DNA of 64,000 nt from Coccinella septempunctata (GCF_907165205.1 NC_058193.1:18055521-18119520), one strand, 5' to 3'; shown: positions 44,430-57,155, numbered from the stretch's first letter. Notes: generated by a model from the letters alone, not told the origin. Translations and numbers: made by a program.

Positions 44430-45370
44430 CAGCTAATAATGCGTCCATATTTTTTGAGTCTCCTCCTTGTCTAGTAATATAACCAAGCATTTTATTACTG
44501 ATGTTGACCACACACTCGAAATGATAACAAGAAGTTAGTCTGAGGTCGAGAACTACTCCCAAGTCTCTGACCACGTCTGACCTAGAAAGAGTCATATGTC
44601 ATATTGTCAATGGAATAGTCGGAAAGAATAGGATGCTTGTATGCTTATTACTCTTAAAGGAGAAATATTGAGAACTAAACTTTTATATTTGCAATACCCA
44701 CAGAATTTAGTCAGCTCTCTCTGTATATTGTATCTACATTGCGAAACAAACAAACATCTTATCAAATTATCTGCAAATAGCATAATTTTACATTTAGTGA
44801 AACATCCCTCTATTCTATTCATAAAAATAAAAAAACGGAACGGATCCCAATGAAATCACTGAGGCACACCCGATGTGGCATTAAGCGTTGAGAAACAGAA
44901 TTCTTGAATCACAAAAAACTGACTTCTGCCCTCCCAAGAAGGACTGCATCAATGCATCACGGCACCGTGACAGCCGACCGCAGCAAGCTCAAACAAAAGA
45001 CAGGATGTCAACCTTATGATAAGGTCCTTGCTGAATTCAGTACATACGGCATCAACCTGCTACTGCTCGTCGTTGTTCACTCGCCTGTTGGTCACATACT
45101 ATAGACAAAACTCAACTTGTTAGTTTCAAACGATCTCCCCCAAAAAATCCGCATTGTTCAGAAATAATATGGGTCTTTACTAAGTGTGTCTTTACTAAGG
45201 TGTGGGTAAACCAAGGACACGAACATTTTTTCGAACACACAAAGCTTGCTTTTGCTTATTGGTCTATATAGTTCCTTATCGACCCCTTGCATCACTCTTG
45301 AGTATAGGAATGATACAGGCCAATATCCAATAAGTTGGAAAGACACCAGTAGCAAGAGATGCATTAAAAA
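44430..45370 (-). pseudogene. Jockey-type LINE RT remnant
   Basis: Minus-strand pieces in order from the right: TGVFPTYWILACIIPILKS, then YRPISK and FEKMFVSLVYPHLS (45158-45370). After a gap come a decayed SGVPQ motif near 44870 and MLFADNLIRC (YADD box changed to FADN). They end with DLGVVLDLRLTS and NKMLGYITR near 44440-44560. The order matches an RT palm and thumb, but 44900-45140 is not alignable and frames shift. The changed catalytic box and stops rule out function. Confidence 0.75.
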
Positions 45371-45374
45371 TAAT

Positions 45375-46030
45375 ATTAAGGGGTAATCAGATAGGATGTA
45401 AGTTTTTGTTTCACATGATGAGTATTGGTGACCTCAAATGCTGCCAAGAAGTACATAGATAAATTTCCCATTATAAAATTATTACACAGAAACTCTTTTC
45501 GATTACAAAGAAAGTTGCATATTGATATTTTTTGTAGTCCACAATCTATCGGGGATTTTCAACGACGAACCCAATCATATTCCTTGACATTTATTTTAAT
45601 GAATATCATATACGCGCCACGCCTTCTTGAGTTATTCGTCTGATATAGATCCCAGCAGTGAAGTTGTTATATCCAAGAAAATAATAAACTAGGCTAGTCA
45701 TGAAATTTATATGCTGTAACTCCTACACTCATAAAACCGATAAAATATATCCTGCAAGGAGATATATGACTCTATTCAAAATGGATTATGGTATGCAAGA
45801 ATCTCCGATTACTTCCGAAATCGTGAAAATAAATATGGTATCTGCGTTCTGGAATACGACATAGGTACCTATTAACTGGAGTCATGAAGAATTGTTTCAG
45901 GCAACAATAATTATCCTATAAGCTTGACATTCGATCTATCTCTATAATTGTAACGGAATCCTTCAACGTAATTTTACCAACTTCCAGACATCCGGAAGTT
46001 TTGGAAAAAAATGAGCATTTTTCACAATGG
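45375..46030. other. non-coding stretch
   Basis: No family recognised; a 72-codon plus frame (45425-45643) is unassigned. Confidence 0.4.
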
Positions 46031-46039
46031 TTATACATT

Positions 46040-47600
46040 GTGCGCCAAAGACAGCCAAGGATGCAAAGAACAGCTAATAATGAATTCAGTTATCTGCAAT
46101 CAAGCATTATCTTAACGAAGGAATCTTTATGCTGCTTATGTAGACTACAAAAGAGCATTCGATTCCGTACAACACGAATGACTCTCGATTATCTTGAGAA
46201 TTTACAGGATGAACCCCGGTACTATAAATTCCTGGTGAACCTGGCGCACCAGTCTGCAAATGAAAGCAGCAGATGGATCCATCACAACTGGACCTATACC
46301 AATAAAACGCGGAATTTTTCAAAGAGACTTAATCAGCCCATTATGGTTCTGCATAGCTCTGATTCACTTGTCTCATAGATTGAATAGGTAGAACTGTGAT
46401 GATGATGAGTCATTTTCTGTACAAGGACGATTTGAAACTTTTTGCATCTACTAAAAACTAAACGCAACAGATGCTGAAAATAGGAGAATTCTCTGCAGAT
46501 CTAAAAATGAAGTTTGCACCGGAAAAAATATAACGAGCGGCAAAATAGAAGAAGGTGGAAGTTTCAAAGAAGGCAGAAACTCACAACTATCTAGGAATCA
46601 AGCAGGCTGAAAGGATCAATCAGAACCAGACGAAGAAAAAATAAGCTGAGGAGTTTACTGAAAGATTAACAAGGATAATGAATCTAATCAAAGCGATTAA
46701 TACCTACGCTTGCTCAGCACTGAACTACTCATTCAGTATCGTCACTTGGACCACCACCTATTTCGCAGCCCTACAGGGAAAAAAAAGAACATTGCTGACG
46801 AAACATCATGAAAATCACCCTCAAAACTTAAAAGAACGAACATATCTAGCACTTCATCTTGGGGGTCGAGGAATTATTGATTTGTCCAACCCTATGTACC
46901 AAGAAACTGAAGTACTTCAAGAATATTTCCTCATCAAGGCAGCTTCATTAGAACTTCATCAAGCGGTTTGTTATGAGGATAATTTCACTACGTTGAAGCT
47001 GCAACAGGATCTCGTAGAAAACGTCGAACACTCTGCAGAAAGCAAAATGCAGCAACTGATTGGTAAACCTTTACATAGGAGACACCAAAAGGAGGTTAAC
47101 CATGATTATGTCGACATATCTGCGTCGAACTACTGGTTGACTTCCGAAAGATTGTTTCCCGAGACAGAGGGAATTTCATCATTGCCATCTAAGATCAAGT
47201 GATACCAACAAGGAACTTTATGTAATATATCGTCAAGGACATCTCAATGGTGGACGATAGCTGTCGATATGGCTGTGCGACACATGAAACCATCCATCAC
47301 ATCACCAGTTTATGCCAAAAGTTCTCAAGTAGGTACGAAGTACAAGAATAGAGATTACGCTGTTGCCAAGATTTTACCTACAGCAAGAATTGGCTATGAA
47401 ATAGCAACTTCTAAGGTCACAAAAGGTTCCTTTTATTACAATTATCATCGAGATTCTGTATTTGAAAATGATCATAACAAGTTCTACTGGGATTGCATCT
47501 TTCTCACAAACCGGTATAAAATTTGGAATAGAACACTGTTCATCGACGTGGCGATTCCAAATAACAACCTAATAGATAGGCACAAAGTCAAAAACGTCAG
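46040..47600 (+). pseudogene. R4/R2-type LINE: RT and C-terminal endonuclease, decayed
   Basis: This LINE group uses a restriction-like endonuclease at the C-terminus, not an APE domain. The frames give an RT segment (KDSQGCKEQLIMNSVICNQA, YVDYKRAFDSVQHE, a damaged ISPLWFCIAL) and YKDDLKLF in the catalytic box position. They continue with KAINTYACSALNYSFSIVTW, RTLLTKHHENHP and HLGGRGIIDLSNP. The end has FPETEG, YNYHRDSVFENDHNKFYWD and TLFIDVAIPNNNLIDRHK, the last part of the endonuclease. The segment with the PD motif is lost and the Cys-His knuckle is missing. Stops and frameshifts occur throughout. Two other fragments of this group lie at 59160-59440 and 61890-63072. Confidence 0.78.
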
Positions 47601-47624
47601 TATGGAGACAATTTCAAGAATTTT

Positions 47625-48772
47625 GTGCCGAAAAAAATCATTTATTAGAACGAAGAACTTCGGTGGAAAAAATTGCCTTCATTCTAACGGACTGGGCAAG
47701 CAATATGCGCAAGAAGGATGGATCCTTTTATAAAGAAAGTGTGGTAAGAACAATGTGGAACGCGGCAGCAAAACTTGTTCAGGAAAAATATTGCGAAGAT
47801 TTCGGCATTGCAATACATCCATTTAATGATGTAAGATTTAAATCTGCTCTAGGGTGCAAGAGATGCTGCGCGCAAAATATTACAAATGAACCCGGAAAAG
47901 AGAAAAGAAAGCTAATCGATTTTTACATACAGAGAATTGCTGCAAATTTTGAAGCTTTACGATGAAAACAAGCCGGGGGGGCTGCAGAAAAAATTTTTCA
48001 TCTCATGTCTTATGAGCTAGCACTTCGAGAAGGTGAGGCAGCCAACTGTTTGACGGATTTTTTTAAGAATAGAAGTTTAATGATGGAGCGAGCACAAAAA
48101 AAAATAGAATATAATCCAGTGTTTTCAAAAACCTGCCAAGGAGGAGGCCGCAGATTAACAGACAGTAAATGGTTCATCATAAACACTTCTAATAATGAAG
48201 ACATCTGCGCTATTAGGTAGGTCAAATTAACAGTTCCTTATTTAATTTTTCTTATCAAAGCTTGTTTTCTTTAAGATTATACAAAAAACTTTTGTCAAAA
48301 CGAGTATCTAACGTGAAGACGAACCGTCTGTTTCTTACACCAAATCGAAAATGGCAAAATAATAATATACGGTTCAAGAATATCCCAGTTGGCAGAAACG
48401 AGATCGCAAAGTGGACAAAGCTGTCTGTCCAAAAAGCAGGTCTCGATAGCGAAAAGTTCAAATTCACAAACCATTCTCACCGAGCAACTGCCGTAAGCCA
48501 TCTAGCCAAGGTTGGGGTAAACGGAAACCAGCTAACGAAAATAACGGGACATGGAAATGTCAGTTCAATAAAACCTTTATTTACAACTCGATAAAAGTTT
48601 CACAAGGAAATAATAAAGAAAATGAGAAACAGTGAAAACAACGAGTTAAGTGTTTCTTTAGTTTCAACTTCTGCTTCAAGTAACGTTGTTTTTGACCAAC
48701 AACAAACTTCGACTGGTTCAGTCATAAATTTCAATAATTGCGTTTTTAAGTGTAAAAATTTCAATAACTAGG
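47625..48772 (+). pseudogene. Crypton tyrosine recombinase, frameshifted
   Basis: Cryptons move with a tyrosine recombinase that has no reverse transcriptase. The N-terminal core-binding region reads MRKKDGSFYKESVVRTMW and VQEKYCEDFGIAIHPFNDV. The catalytic domain has KKFFHLMSYELALREGEAAN (first Arg in a RxGE setting), VFSKTCQGGGRRLTDSKW, LYKKLLSKRV, FTNHSHRATAVSHLAK (HxxR) and KITGHGNVSSIKP. One extra T near 48585 shifts the frame exactly where the catalytic Tyr would be read; in the other frame the sequence gives KPYLQLD. A Ser/Thr-rich tail ends with VINFNNCVF. At least four frame breaks exist. It directly follows the R4/R2-type LINE remnant, in the same direction. Confidence 0.8.
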
Positions 48773-48982
48773 TTCAACAGTTTTCATGTTACTTCAATAA
48801 ATAATGAACGTTTATAATTAAGTCTGCATTTATTTTAAAGGACCTGATAATTTTGCACAAGTGCAAATTATCGATAATTTGCACTAATGCAAAATTATCG
48901 CCTAAATTGTATGCTTATTGGCTGAAACAACAATCAAAAATTAGTCGAAACATTCTTGAAATGTGAAATATGATAGATGAAT

Positions 48983-49083
48983 AAACTTTCGGTAGAATTC
49001 GCTGTTCAGTTGCATACAAAATAATGTCTGCCGTTTTCTTGTCAAAATTTTGTAGAGTCCTCGGCTGTTACAAACAGGCTTAA
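48983..49083 (-). mobile_element. partial copy of the 7763 MITE family
   Basis: Read on the minus strand it matches the left half of 7763-7963: TAAGCCTGTTTGTAACAGCC, then CTACAAAATT, AAGAAAACGGCAG and TTATTTTGTATGCAACTGAA. The outer tip is at 49083. The other end is missing. Confidence 0.72.
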
Positions 49084-49319
49084 TTTTACAGTTTGGTTAT
49101 ACTTTTCGACTGCTTTTCTTGACGTTTCCATTAAATTTGAAAAACAGAACCGGACTAAGTTCAGATGTTCAGATTGATAAATCAAATCCTACAAGAGTAT
49201 TCAGAAATGAAACGAATCTTTTTGAGAAAACTTTCAATCACCAAACTGGATAATGAATAGAACAAAAACAGCAAATAAATTGAAAACGAGATTGAAAATA
49301 TTCGAAAACAAATTGAATG

Positions 49320-49830
49320 GAAAATTTCGGGAATCGTTCAAAATGGTATCCCTCCATTTCAATATATTTTTGAGTTCGTTGATATAATTGTTCCACAGCT
49401 TTTGCTATCGTATTCGGTTGTGATTCAATGATATCGCAAGCATCAATAATTTTTTATAGTAGTTGCTCTCTACCTTACTGTTTATCTGTTCTGCATAGAC
49501 TTCTTGTTTGAGCGCTCACCATAAAAAATAATCCAAAATCCAATGGTGCAACATCAGGGGATCAAGGAGGCCAAGCCACATGTCCACCTCTGCTACTCCA
49601 TCTGTTTTCAAAAGTATTAGTCAAATATTCGAGAACTTCTCGTGAATAGTGTACAGGAGCTCCATCATGTTGCAACCACAATGTTTCCATTGGAATGTTT
49701 TCTAATAAACCAGTCAAAGTATGTTCCAAAAAATTCTAAATGTCTCCTGTCAACCTATTTTCAAAATTATGAGTGCCAGTCAAACGTTGCCCTTGGTTTT
49801 GAAACAATGTTTAATTGAATAAATAGCTAG
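49320..49830 (-). pseudogene. second DD41D transposase lineage, C-terminal half
   Basis: Minus frames read FENRLTGD, LLENIPMETLWLQHDGAPVH, REVLEYLTNTFENRWSSRGG and SPDVAPLDF. From the Asp of QHD to the Asp of PLDF there are again 41 residues. A stop lies just before SPD and the part after LDF is shifted. The C-terminus IAKAVEQLYQRTQKYIEMEG follows. The N-terminal DNA-binding half and the first Asp are absent. The sequence differs clearly from the intact protein at 40741. A sibling copy lies at 57780-58560. Confidence 0.82.
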
Positions 49831-50004
49831 GAAGACAAAGTTGTTCACACATTTACCTAGAACTATGAGTTACCACGAATCAACATTTTCAATGTTTTAA
49901 ATGATACATGTTTTTTTTTCATTCGTTTTTTTTTCGGCTCAGTCAGTGCCAACTAACTCATTATTATCAAGACATCATTAATGAATGAATACAAGCTTCT
50001 GTAC

Positions 50005-50812
50005 TATACAGGGTGGTCCAGATCGTAACCAAGAAATTTTAACCACGTATTCTACATCAAAAATAAGCGCTAGTTTGTCATACAAACATATGTCGAGAAA
50101 TGTTTCCTCTCCGAGATACGGGGTGTTGAAATTATAGAAAAAAAATGTTTTTTATTGATAACTTTCACACTGCTTGAAATATATTTATGAAATTTGAGAT
50201 ATAGGTTTTGAGCGTGAAGAGGAGCACTTTTTGCATAATATCATTTCTTTTCTATTCTACCAGTGGCGTCCGTACTGCAGCGAGACTGAATATTTTCAGA
50301 TAAAAAAATGATACGCCACTGGTTTTTCCGACAATAAAAATATCCATTCTAAACCTCATTCGAATTGGAGCAAATTCGGTCTCCCGACTTTTTGCTGTAC
50401 GAGGCACCGTTTCTGGTTAAAAAAAATAAAACACATTCTCATGCATGAAGAAATCGCCAAAATTATGATATAGCAATAAAAAGCAAAGAGTATCAAGAGT
50501 TGTTACTCTTTGTAAAAAGCTTAGTGCGATTTTGAAAATATTCAGTCTCGCAGTACAGACGCCACTGGTAGAATAGAAAAGAAATGAAATTATGCAGAAA
50601 GTGCTCCAACGCTCAAAACCTATGTCTCAAATTTCATAAAAATATGTGTGAAAGTTATCAATAAAAAACATTTTTTTTTCTATAATTTTAATACCCCGTA
50701 TCTCGGAGAGTCAATATTTCTCCACATATGTTTATATGACTAACTAGGGCTTATTTTTGATGTAGAATACGTGGTTAAATTTTTTTCGTTACGATCTGGA
50801 CCACCCTGTATA
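50005..50812. mobile_element. 808-bp foldback element (ACAGGGTG family, copy 2)
   Basis: Nearly the whole element is an inverted repeat: arms of about 290 bp with tips TATACAGGGTGGTCCAGATC and its complement. Internal landmarks in both arms are CGTATCTCGG, CTCAAAACCTAT and CCAGTGGCGTC. The loop of about 200 bp resembles the loop of copy 1 (19049-19784). No protein is encoded. TA flanks suggest a TA duplication, but TATA within the tips makes the edge ambiguous. Confidence 0.82.
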
Positions 50813-50819
50813 TGAGTAA

Positions 50820-52655
50820 ATTGATTGTAGTTGTAGGCTTCCCCATACAAATGTTTTTGTCTGGAAGCGAAAAATACAGTAACCACATAAAATTCGATTT
50901 CAATTCTCATAAAAACAATGGATAAATTGATATAAATCAAAATATTGTGATGAAAGAGCTCAGACAAGTTTCAAAGGAATATCACATCAGATTACGAGCT
51001 GCGGGTTTTGTAGATTCCCACATTCAGTGGATTAATTTAGTGGGAACTATTGTTATGGGGAATAATTGTTTGTTTGGCAATATTCCCGCAAACAAAGGAC
51101 GAGACTGAGTCACTATGAATTATATTCTATTTTACGGAATATCTTGAGAAGAAAAAGCATAATGACCCAACAATACGAAGTTCGATTCATATACATATAA
51201 CAGTATTTCTGAATATTTCATGTGACATTGGTTCCAGTTCTACAGTGAGTTGCAAGAACATTTCTTTCATTCGCTTTCGATCGATAATAATGGGTAAATG
51301 TCGGTTTTTTTTCATTCTAAGGAAAATGCTAGTCAAATGAAGAAATAAAACCGTTAAAATATTACTTATGTCTATTGTTATGTTCAGTTCATACAATGTA
51401 GGAAATCGACAGAGTTGAAATTTGAAAAATTCATTTTTGTCAAAACTTCTTCGAAGGATCCTTGAAACATGAATATATCTATTCCAAGAAAGGATCACAC
51501 ACGTTTGACGCATTTCCATAATGAGATTTGACAGAATAGAGAAGCAACAGTATTTTGCTTTCAACATTGATCTGTATCTGTATCAATATTTTCAATATTG
51601 ATTTAAATTCTGATAAGGCTGCAAAAATATTTAAATTTAATTAAAACCTACTATACAGGGTAAGAAAAAATAACCCGAACGATCATTTGGGAATATACGG
51701 GGATTATAAAAAAATGATTCATATGAAAGTTTTACGGCTGTCAAAAATCTACATATCAGTGATAAATTCAAATACGCAGGGTGACCCAGAAACTAATGGA
51801 GAACGATAGTTTCATTTTTTCGATTAGACCACCTTATATATTATTGCTTATTTTGATTGTACCTACTGTAGACTCAATTGTAACCCTCTAATGCCCAAGT
51901 TTTTTTTTCCTTTTTAAAATTATTTCCTTATAGTTTCAAGTTAGCTTATGTATAATCTACATCTTTCTTTCGCAAATAGTTAACTGATTTACATTAACAC
52001 CTGTTCTCACAAAATGAACCTATACTGAAGGCGGACATGGGCAGTTGAACTAAACTGCTCACAGGGAATAATTTTGTATCCACTTATATGCAACCAGTCT
52101 CAAGGTGGAGTTGGGTATTAGAGGGTTAAATATTTTTCATTAGCCATTTGTAATAACAAAATTCATTCGTTTCCTAAAAACGAGTTCACAATAGTGTGCG
52201 AATAACATTGAAAATAGTTTTTAATACCTAAAGACATTTTTGGCGATAATTTGTATCATGGTCAGCTAGTAATAAAAATATAAAGGTGCCATTTTCGAAA
52301 CTTATTGAGAAATATAGTCATTTATTTCAACATGATTTCTTATGAGCTGCTGTTTGAAGGTAATCCTTTCTTGAAATTCATTTTTGTTTAGTAACTGATC
52401 GAAATGTCATGATATCTAGGGAATTAAAGAATTCATTTATAAAATATGGCTACTAAAAAAATATTAAATGGACTCGATAATCCAAATATGAAGTGTGTTC
52501 CATCTATATAAATTTAACTAGCAATCTCCATAACTTTGTGGGCGACCCTGTATATTTCAATTATCACAGATATGTAGATTTTTTAACTGCTCATGAACTT
52601 TTTGTAAAACACTTGTCGGTCCTACCTGTATATTCTGAAACAACCCGGGCAGCAA
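50820..52655. other. non-coding, solo foldback ends, unassigned frame
   Basis: ACAGGGTAAG (51655), GCAGGGTGACCC (51778) and ACCCTGTATA (52546) are solo tips of the foldback family. Minus frame 51187-51567 (126 codons) is hydrophobic in parts but I cannot assign it. Confidence 0.4.
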
Positions 52656-52659
52656 GCGA

Positions 52660-52767
52660 ACGTCATAATGACATACCTTAAAGGTCATGTCAGACGTCAT
52701 ATAGACCTCACAGTTAACGTCTTTGTGACGTCTAGATGATGGTCAAATGTCAGCGTCATTATGACGT
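52660..52767. mobile_element. 108-bp MITE rich in GACGT
   Basis: Ends are ACGTCATAATGAC (52660-52672) and its exact inverse (52755-52767). The interior repeats GACGT/ACGTC and GTCATA words many times, including the CRE-type palindrome TGACGTCA at 52762-52769. No target duplication was recognised. Confidence 0.65.
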
Positions 52768-52789
52768 CAGTGTATGACGTTTTTTTTAA

Positions 52790-54000
52790 TTGTAGGACGA
52801 GTAGGAACATTCCAGGACGAGCAAGTAGCGAGAAATCGCTTTTGGACCTTGTTATGTACAAAAAAAATTTCATGTTATTGTCAAATCTGTCTAGGTACAT
52901 AGATACGCAATATTATCCCGACAATAGAAAAAAACGAAAAAAGAAACCTGAAACTAACTACTGTCTGAATTGTTAATGTGATGTGTAACTTTCGATTTAA
53001 TAAATCATGAAGGCTGCAGAAAAGATATCAAAATATTGGTTGTAACAACTTATTATTTGCTAATAATAACTTCTGCCTGGAAATTATATTCATCAAGGTA
53101 AATATTGAATCAGGTTCATTTTAATTTCATATAATTGAATTTAGTTTCGAATTGGTATTCCTACTTGAATCCCATTGGCTGAATACAGATTTCTTCTGGA
53201 ATAATAAATATTGAGTAAGTAATCAGGATGTTTGAGTAATCCTTATTCCGTTTAGATAGCGGCCGATTTGATATTGAATTAATCGAATAATCTTTGTGTA
53301 ATGAAGAGAGTATGTGTATGTTGAGAGTTCGTAAAAGCCTTTCGATTCATAATACTTATTTCTGTTATTGTGGTTTTCGAATAAAATAACAGGGAAATGA
53401 GTTTTATTGAGTCAAAATGGAATAAAACGAAATCTTCAGATGTTGAAATCGAATTATTGAATTTTTCATGTTTTTCGACACTCAACAAATAAAACTAAGA
53501 ATTGTTTCTTTAGCAGAATTGAATTTTGCTTTTTGTCAATAGCACTGTTTTGAAAATGTTTTCACAAGAAATAGGCAACGAATATTCGATGTTATATTTC
53601 GGTTCCTGATTATAGGTTTGTTTTATTAGTATAGAAATTTGAAATATTGTATTGAATTTCAAATTCTAATTGAGACATTTTATTATCAATGATTATTACA
53701 AATTTCAAAGACCCGCTTGGACAACCCCAAATATTTTTCAATCAATAAATGCTAGGGAAATAGCACGCGAGTGCTCACAATACAATCCATAATAATTCTG
53801 TTAGAAATCAAATTGCTTAGTATCTACCACCACTCATGTTATAGACTCGTGGTGTTGTAATCGATTCCAAGATATCTCACAGAATTTTTGATCAGTATTA
53901 TGATCCTCGTTTCAGATATCAGTGTCAGCAGAGGAAAAATGTCAACGAGGTAATATAAATATCTTCGTATGATACATGAAAACAGAGAAAAAACCTGTTT
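52790..54000. other. non-coding AT-rich stretch
   Basis: No gene or repeat recognised. Confidence 0.4.
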
Positions 54001-54002
54001 AA

Positions 54003-54143
54003 GACCCAGTTGTGCAGTTCAAGTTCAAGCTGAGTTTAAGTTTGAACCAAGTTCAACTTTGAAAATTCCATACTATTTTGACAGGTTAAATTAGGTTCAA
54101 TGTTGTACTTGGCTCGAATTTGAACTGTACAACACAACCGGGC
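54003..54143. mobile_element. 141-bp MITE-like inverted repeat
   Basis: Imperfect ends GACCCAGTTGTGCAGTTCAA and, inverted, GCCCGGTTGTG...CAGTTCAAATTCGAGC. The arms are about 45 bp with several mismatches and small gaps. No coding content. Confidence 0.55.
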
Positions 54144-54394
54144 ATAAGTGTAATAATGATAATGAATCTGTGTAAAGAATAAGCTGAAATTATTATATTA
54201 TAGGACAAAATCGGAAAACTTCTTCCCCCTTCTTTCTCCCATGATGGTTGACGAAGTGAGAATAATCTGAAAACAAAAAAGAAAGCAGAAAAAACAGAGG
54301 GTTATTAAATTTTATATTTCTCTTTAAATAATTTCGAAATTTGTAACCCACCTCAAAAAAAAATTGGTCACCGAATGAATGCCTTCTAAACCAG

Positions 54395-54841
54395 CCTGAA
54401 ATTTATATTTTCAGGAACTCTTTACCAAGTGGTTTATAATTTTTTCTTCTGCGCCACACTCACATCTTGGACTATCAACAAAGAGCATGCTATTACACCG
54501 ACTATGAACAGAGTCCTAAGTCGATTTAGCGTACACCAAATTTTTCTAGAAAGATCAAAGCCGGGGACTTTTTTGGAAGGATCGATAATCAAACCTTTAT
54601 TGAAGAGATTACACGAATTCCATTCTGATTGCCAAAATTCTTTATGGCTATTAATCGAATAAAGAAAATCATTAGTCCATAAAAGCCTCGATATAGGCTT
54701 ACGAGATTTCAATCTGGCACTTCTATAATCTGATAAATATGATAAAATTGGGAATAAGTTTGAGAAGGAATATGAAGTGGTACGATGTTTGAAAAAACGA
54801 GTAACCAATGCAGAGGTGTAGATTTGATGGTTCAGTAACAA
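54395..54841 (-). pseudogene. LINE C-terminal domain with Cys-His knuckle
   Basis: Minus frame has RLKSRKPISRLLWTNDF, KVPGFDLSRKIWCTLNRLRT and, after a shift, RCNSMLFVDSPRCECGAEEK followed by IINHLVK. The 'PGFdlpRk.W..LNR.RT.hgrC' stretch followed by CxCG...H is the C-terminal zinc-knuckle region found after the RT/RNase H in several insect LINE and related pol proteins. The final Cys is lost. The RT itself is not present. Confidence 0.6.
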
Positions 54842-54849
54842 TCCTCATC

Positions 54850-57155
54850 TATTTATAGGATAATTTCTCAAATCGAAAAGTTGAAAAAGTACAACGTTTA
54901 TGACTTTACTTATCAATACAATTTGAAACGAATGAATGATGAATTCATTTGGCATAATAATTATTATCGCATTAATATATTAATTAATAACTGGAAAAAT
55001 TATCAGGTTATTTTTCACATAATGTTCTATTTCGGTCTAGATACAACAATCTGATTGTTACAAGTAATTCTGAGTCCACTCTTAGGTAGGTTTCTATTTG
55101 AAATATTCGAATTTGAGTTTCAGTTCACATATTTTATATTTTATTAGTAGATTTCACTATTTTCATCTTATTTTTTACTAACTTAACCTTGATGTCTTGC
55201 TTGACCTTTGAAATAAGGTGCTACTCGACCAGCGATCTCTTTTCTGATTCTGGGGATTGTAACGCCCCCGATGTAGTTAACGTTTCAAAAACATTTTAGT
55301 ACTGCAAAATGTGTCAGTCTACGAATATTTATTCATTTATTCCATTAAATATCGCTTATTCATATTATTTATATGCGAAATATCGAAGGTGAATTCTTTA
55401 GATTCCGACGCTGAGTAAAAATCAGTTGATATAGGACAATATAGGTATAATTTCATCATAAACCTCTGAAAATCAGTGAAAGGTGATTTTTCTTCATAAA
55501 AAAATCCTACTTGTTTTTATTGCTTCAAGTGAATTGTGGTTTTAAAGTCGCGTGGCGTTATTGAATGATGGATTTCGGCAGACCATCTTTCCATTTATTA
55601 GTTTTGCAGAATTCTTATTATGTCTTCAAAATAAATTTTGGATAACTTCTTACTTTGTTTCACCTATTAAACTTCATAATTTCACTTGTTCTTAACACGA
55701 ATGTGTTTTTTTCGCATCGAATGAAGGAGACACGGTAGTTCAAAAAAGTTTAAATGAGTTTTTTATGCCAAATATTTCAGGTTGCCTCGTCAATGAAAAG
55801 AGAATTATTTCTGTCTTACGCAGACAAGTTGATGCTTATTTCGCACGTATTCTATCCGGAGACACATTAATAAATTGCAAAATCGAGGGGAAACAACCCT
55901 GTTTTCTACAGGAGGTTCCCCACGGAATATCATTTGTTCAAATCCTCTGGGATGAATGGGAAAAGAAGGGTCGAAACAGTCACTAAAACATCAAGAACTC
56001 CCTAAACTGTTATCAATCATCCATGTATGTCGACGATGGGAAGAAAATGAGATTGTAAATTCCGTTCTTGAGCTGCAGTGAAAATGTAGTGGAAAATGAA
56101 TAAGATCCTGAAAATAAGTTTACTGCTCTTCATATATTCGATCACCTGATTATCGTATAAATTGTTGCAGTTTTCATATTTCGTGACTGACGTGATTCCA
56201 TTAGTTATATTGAAGGAAGGTTATCATCGTTAAGTTTCTCATCGGTTGTTTTATGCGATGAGAAATAAACATTAGGTATATCATGTCTTGATGGAGGGAT
56301 TTCATATTTAATTACAACATCGCATATGCCAGTAGCGTTAGAGTCTAAAATAGACGCATTATAAAAAAATGGCAACCAAAGAATTGATAACTGGAATAGC
56401 TTCAGAAATGCCCCAATATAAATATTCTGTGTTTTTCCCTCGGTGGTGTTGTGCATTAGAAGGAAGGGGCTTAAATTGTGTCCTGTGAAGGACGGTGTGT
56501 TTTCGTGGTTTTTCGAACATATCTCTTGTGGACTGATCGTTTCAACATAAGTTTTTTTTTTTTTTAAATAACCGAAATAACCTATTGATGATATAAGTGG
56601 AGTTTGGCAAGTTGTTGCGCATTCAATTGTGCGTCGAATGGAATCAAGCAATATTTTGTACTACCCACTGAAAAACATGAATAAATCTCAATGATGGGTC
56701 ACCTGAATATCGATGGAAAAGTGAGCTGTGGCAGTTGAAATTATCAAAATTTAGTCACCCCAAGGTGGTAAGGTAATTATGAAAAAATGTCCCAAATTTC
56801 GCACTATTGTTTCACCATTTTCACTACCCTAACGACATAGCAATAGAATGTAAGAGATAGAAAATCAACTGAAAAATTTTATTTTACGTTGTCGAATTAA
56901 TACAAAGAACACCAAATTTATTATTTCAATCAAATTATGGTTGTGTTTGATTATCTCTCCCTCTCCACCCATTTTCAAGGACACATCGGTGGATCTTGTC
57001 GATATTTGTTTTGGGTTCTTTTTCGTACTCCCTGCAGCGGTCTCGAATCTACCTATTTTTTTGGTATTTCTTCTGATTCAAAGCTTGTTCCTATATTATT
57101 ATGTCCCTTCTCAGTAGCATTAGGATTTGTTTAATTTATTTCTGACCCATGCTTA
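54850..57155. other. non-coding, one 148-codon unassigned frame
   Basis: Minus frame 56205-56651 (148 codons, MLDSIRRTIECATTCQ at the start) is the longest frame here without an assignment. It has no domain I recognise and may be chance. No transposon ends found. Confidence 0.35.

Noticed and set aside
51187..51567. Minus frame with hydrophobic segments, considered as a chemoreceptor exon
   Set aside because: No conserved receptor motif and no splice-consistent neighbours; the resemblance is only in hydrophobicity.
56205..56651. 148-codon minus frame
   Set aside because: Length is near what AT-rich DNA of this size can give by chance; no recognisable domain.
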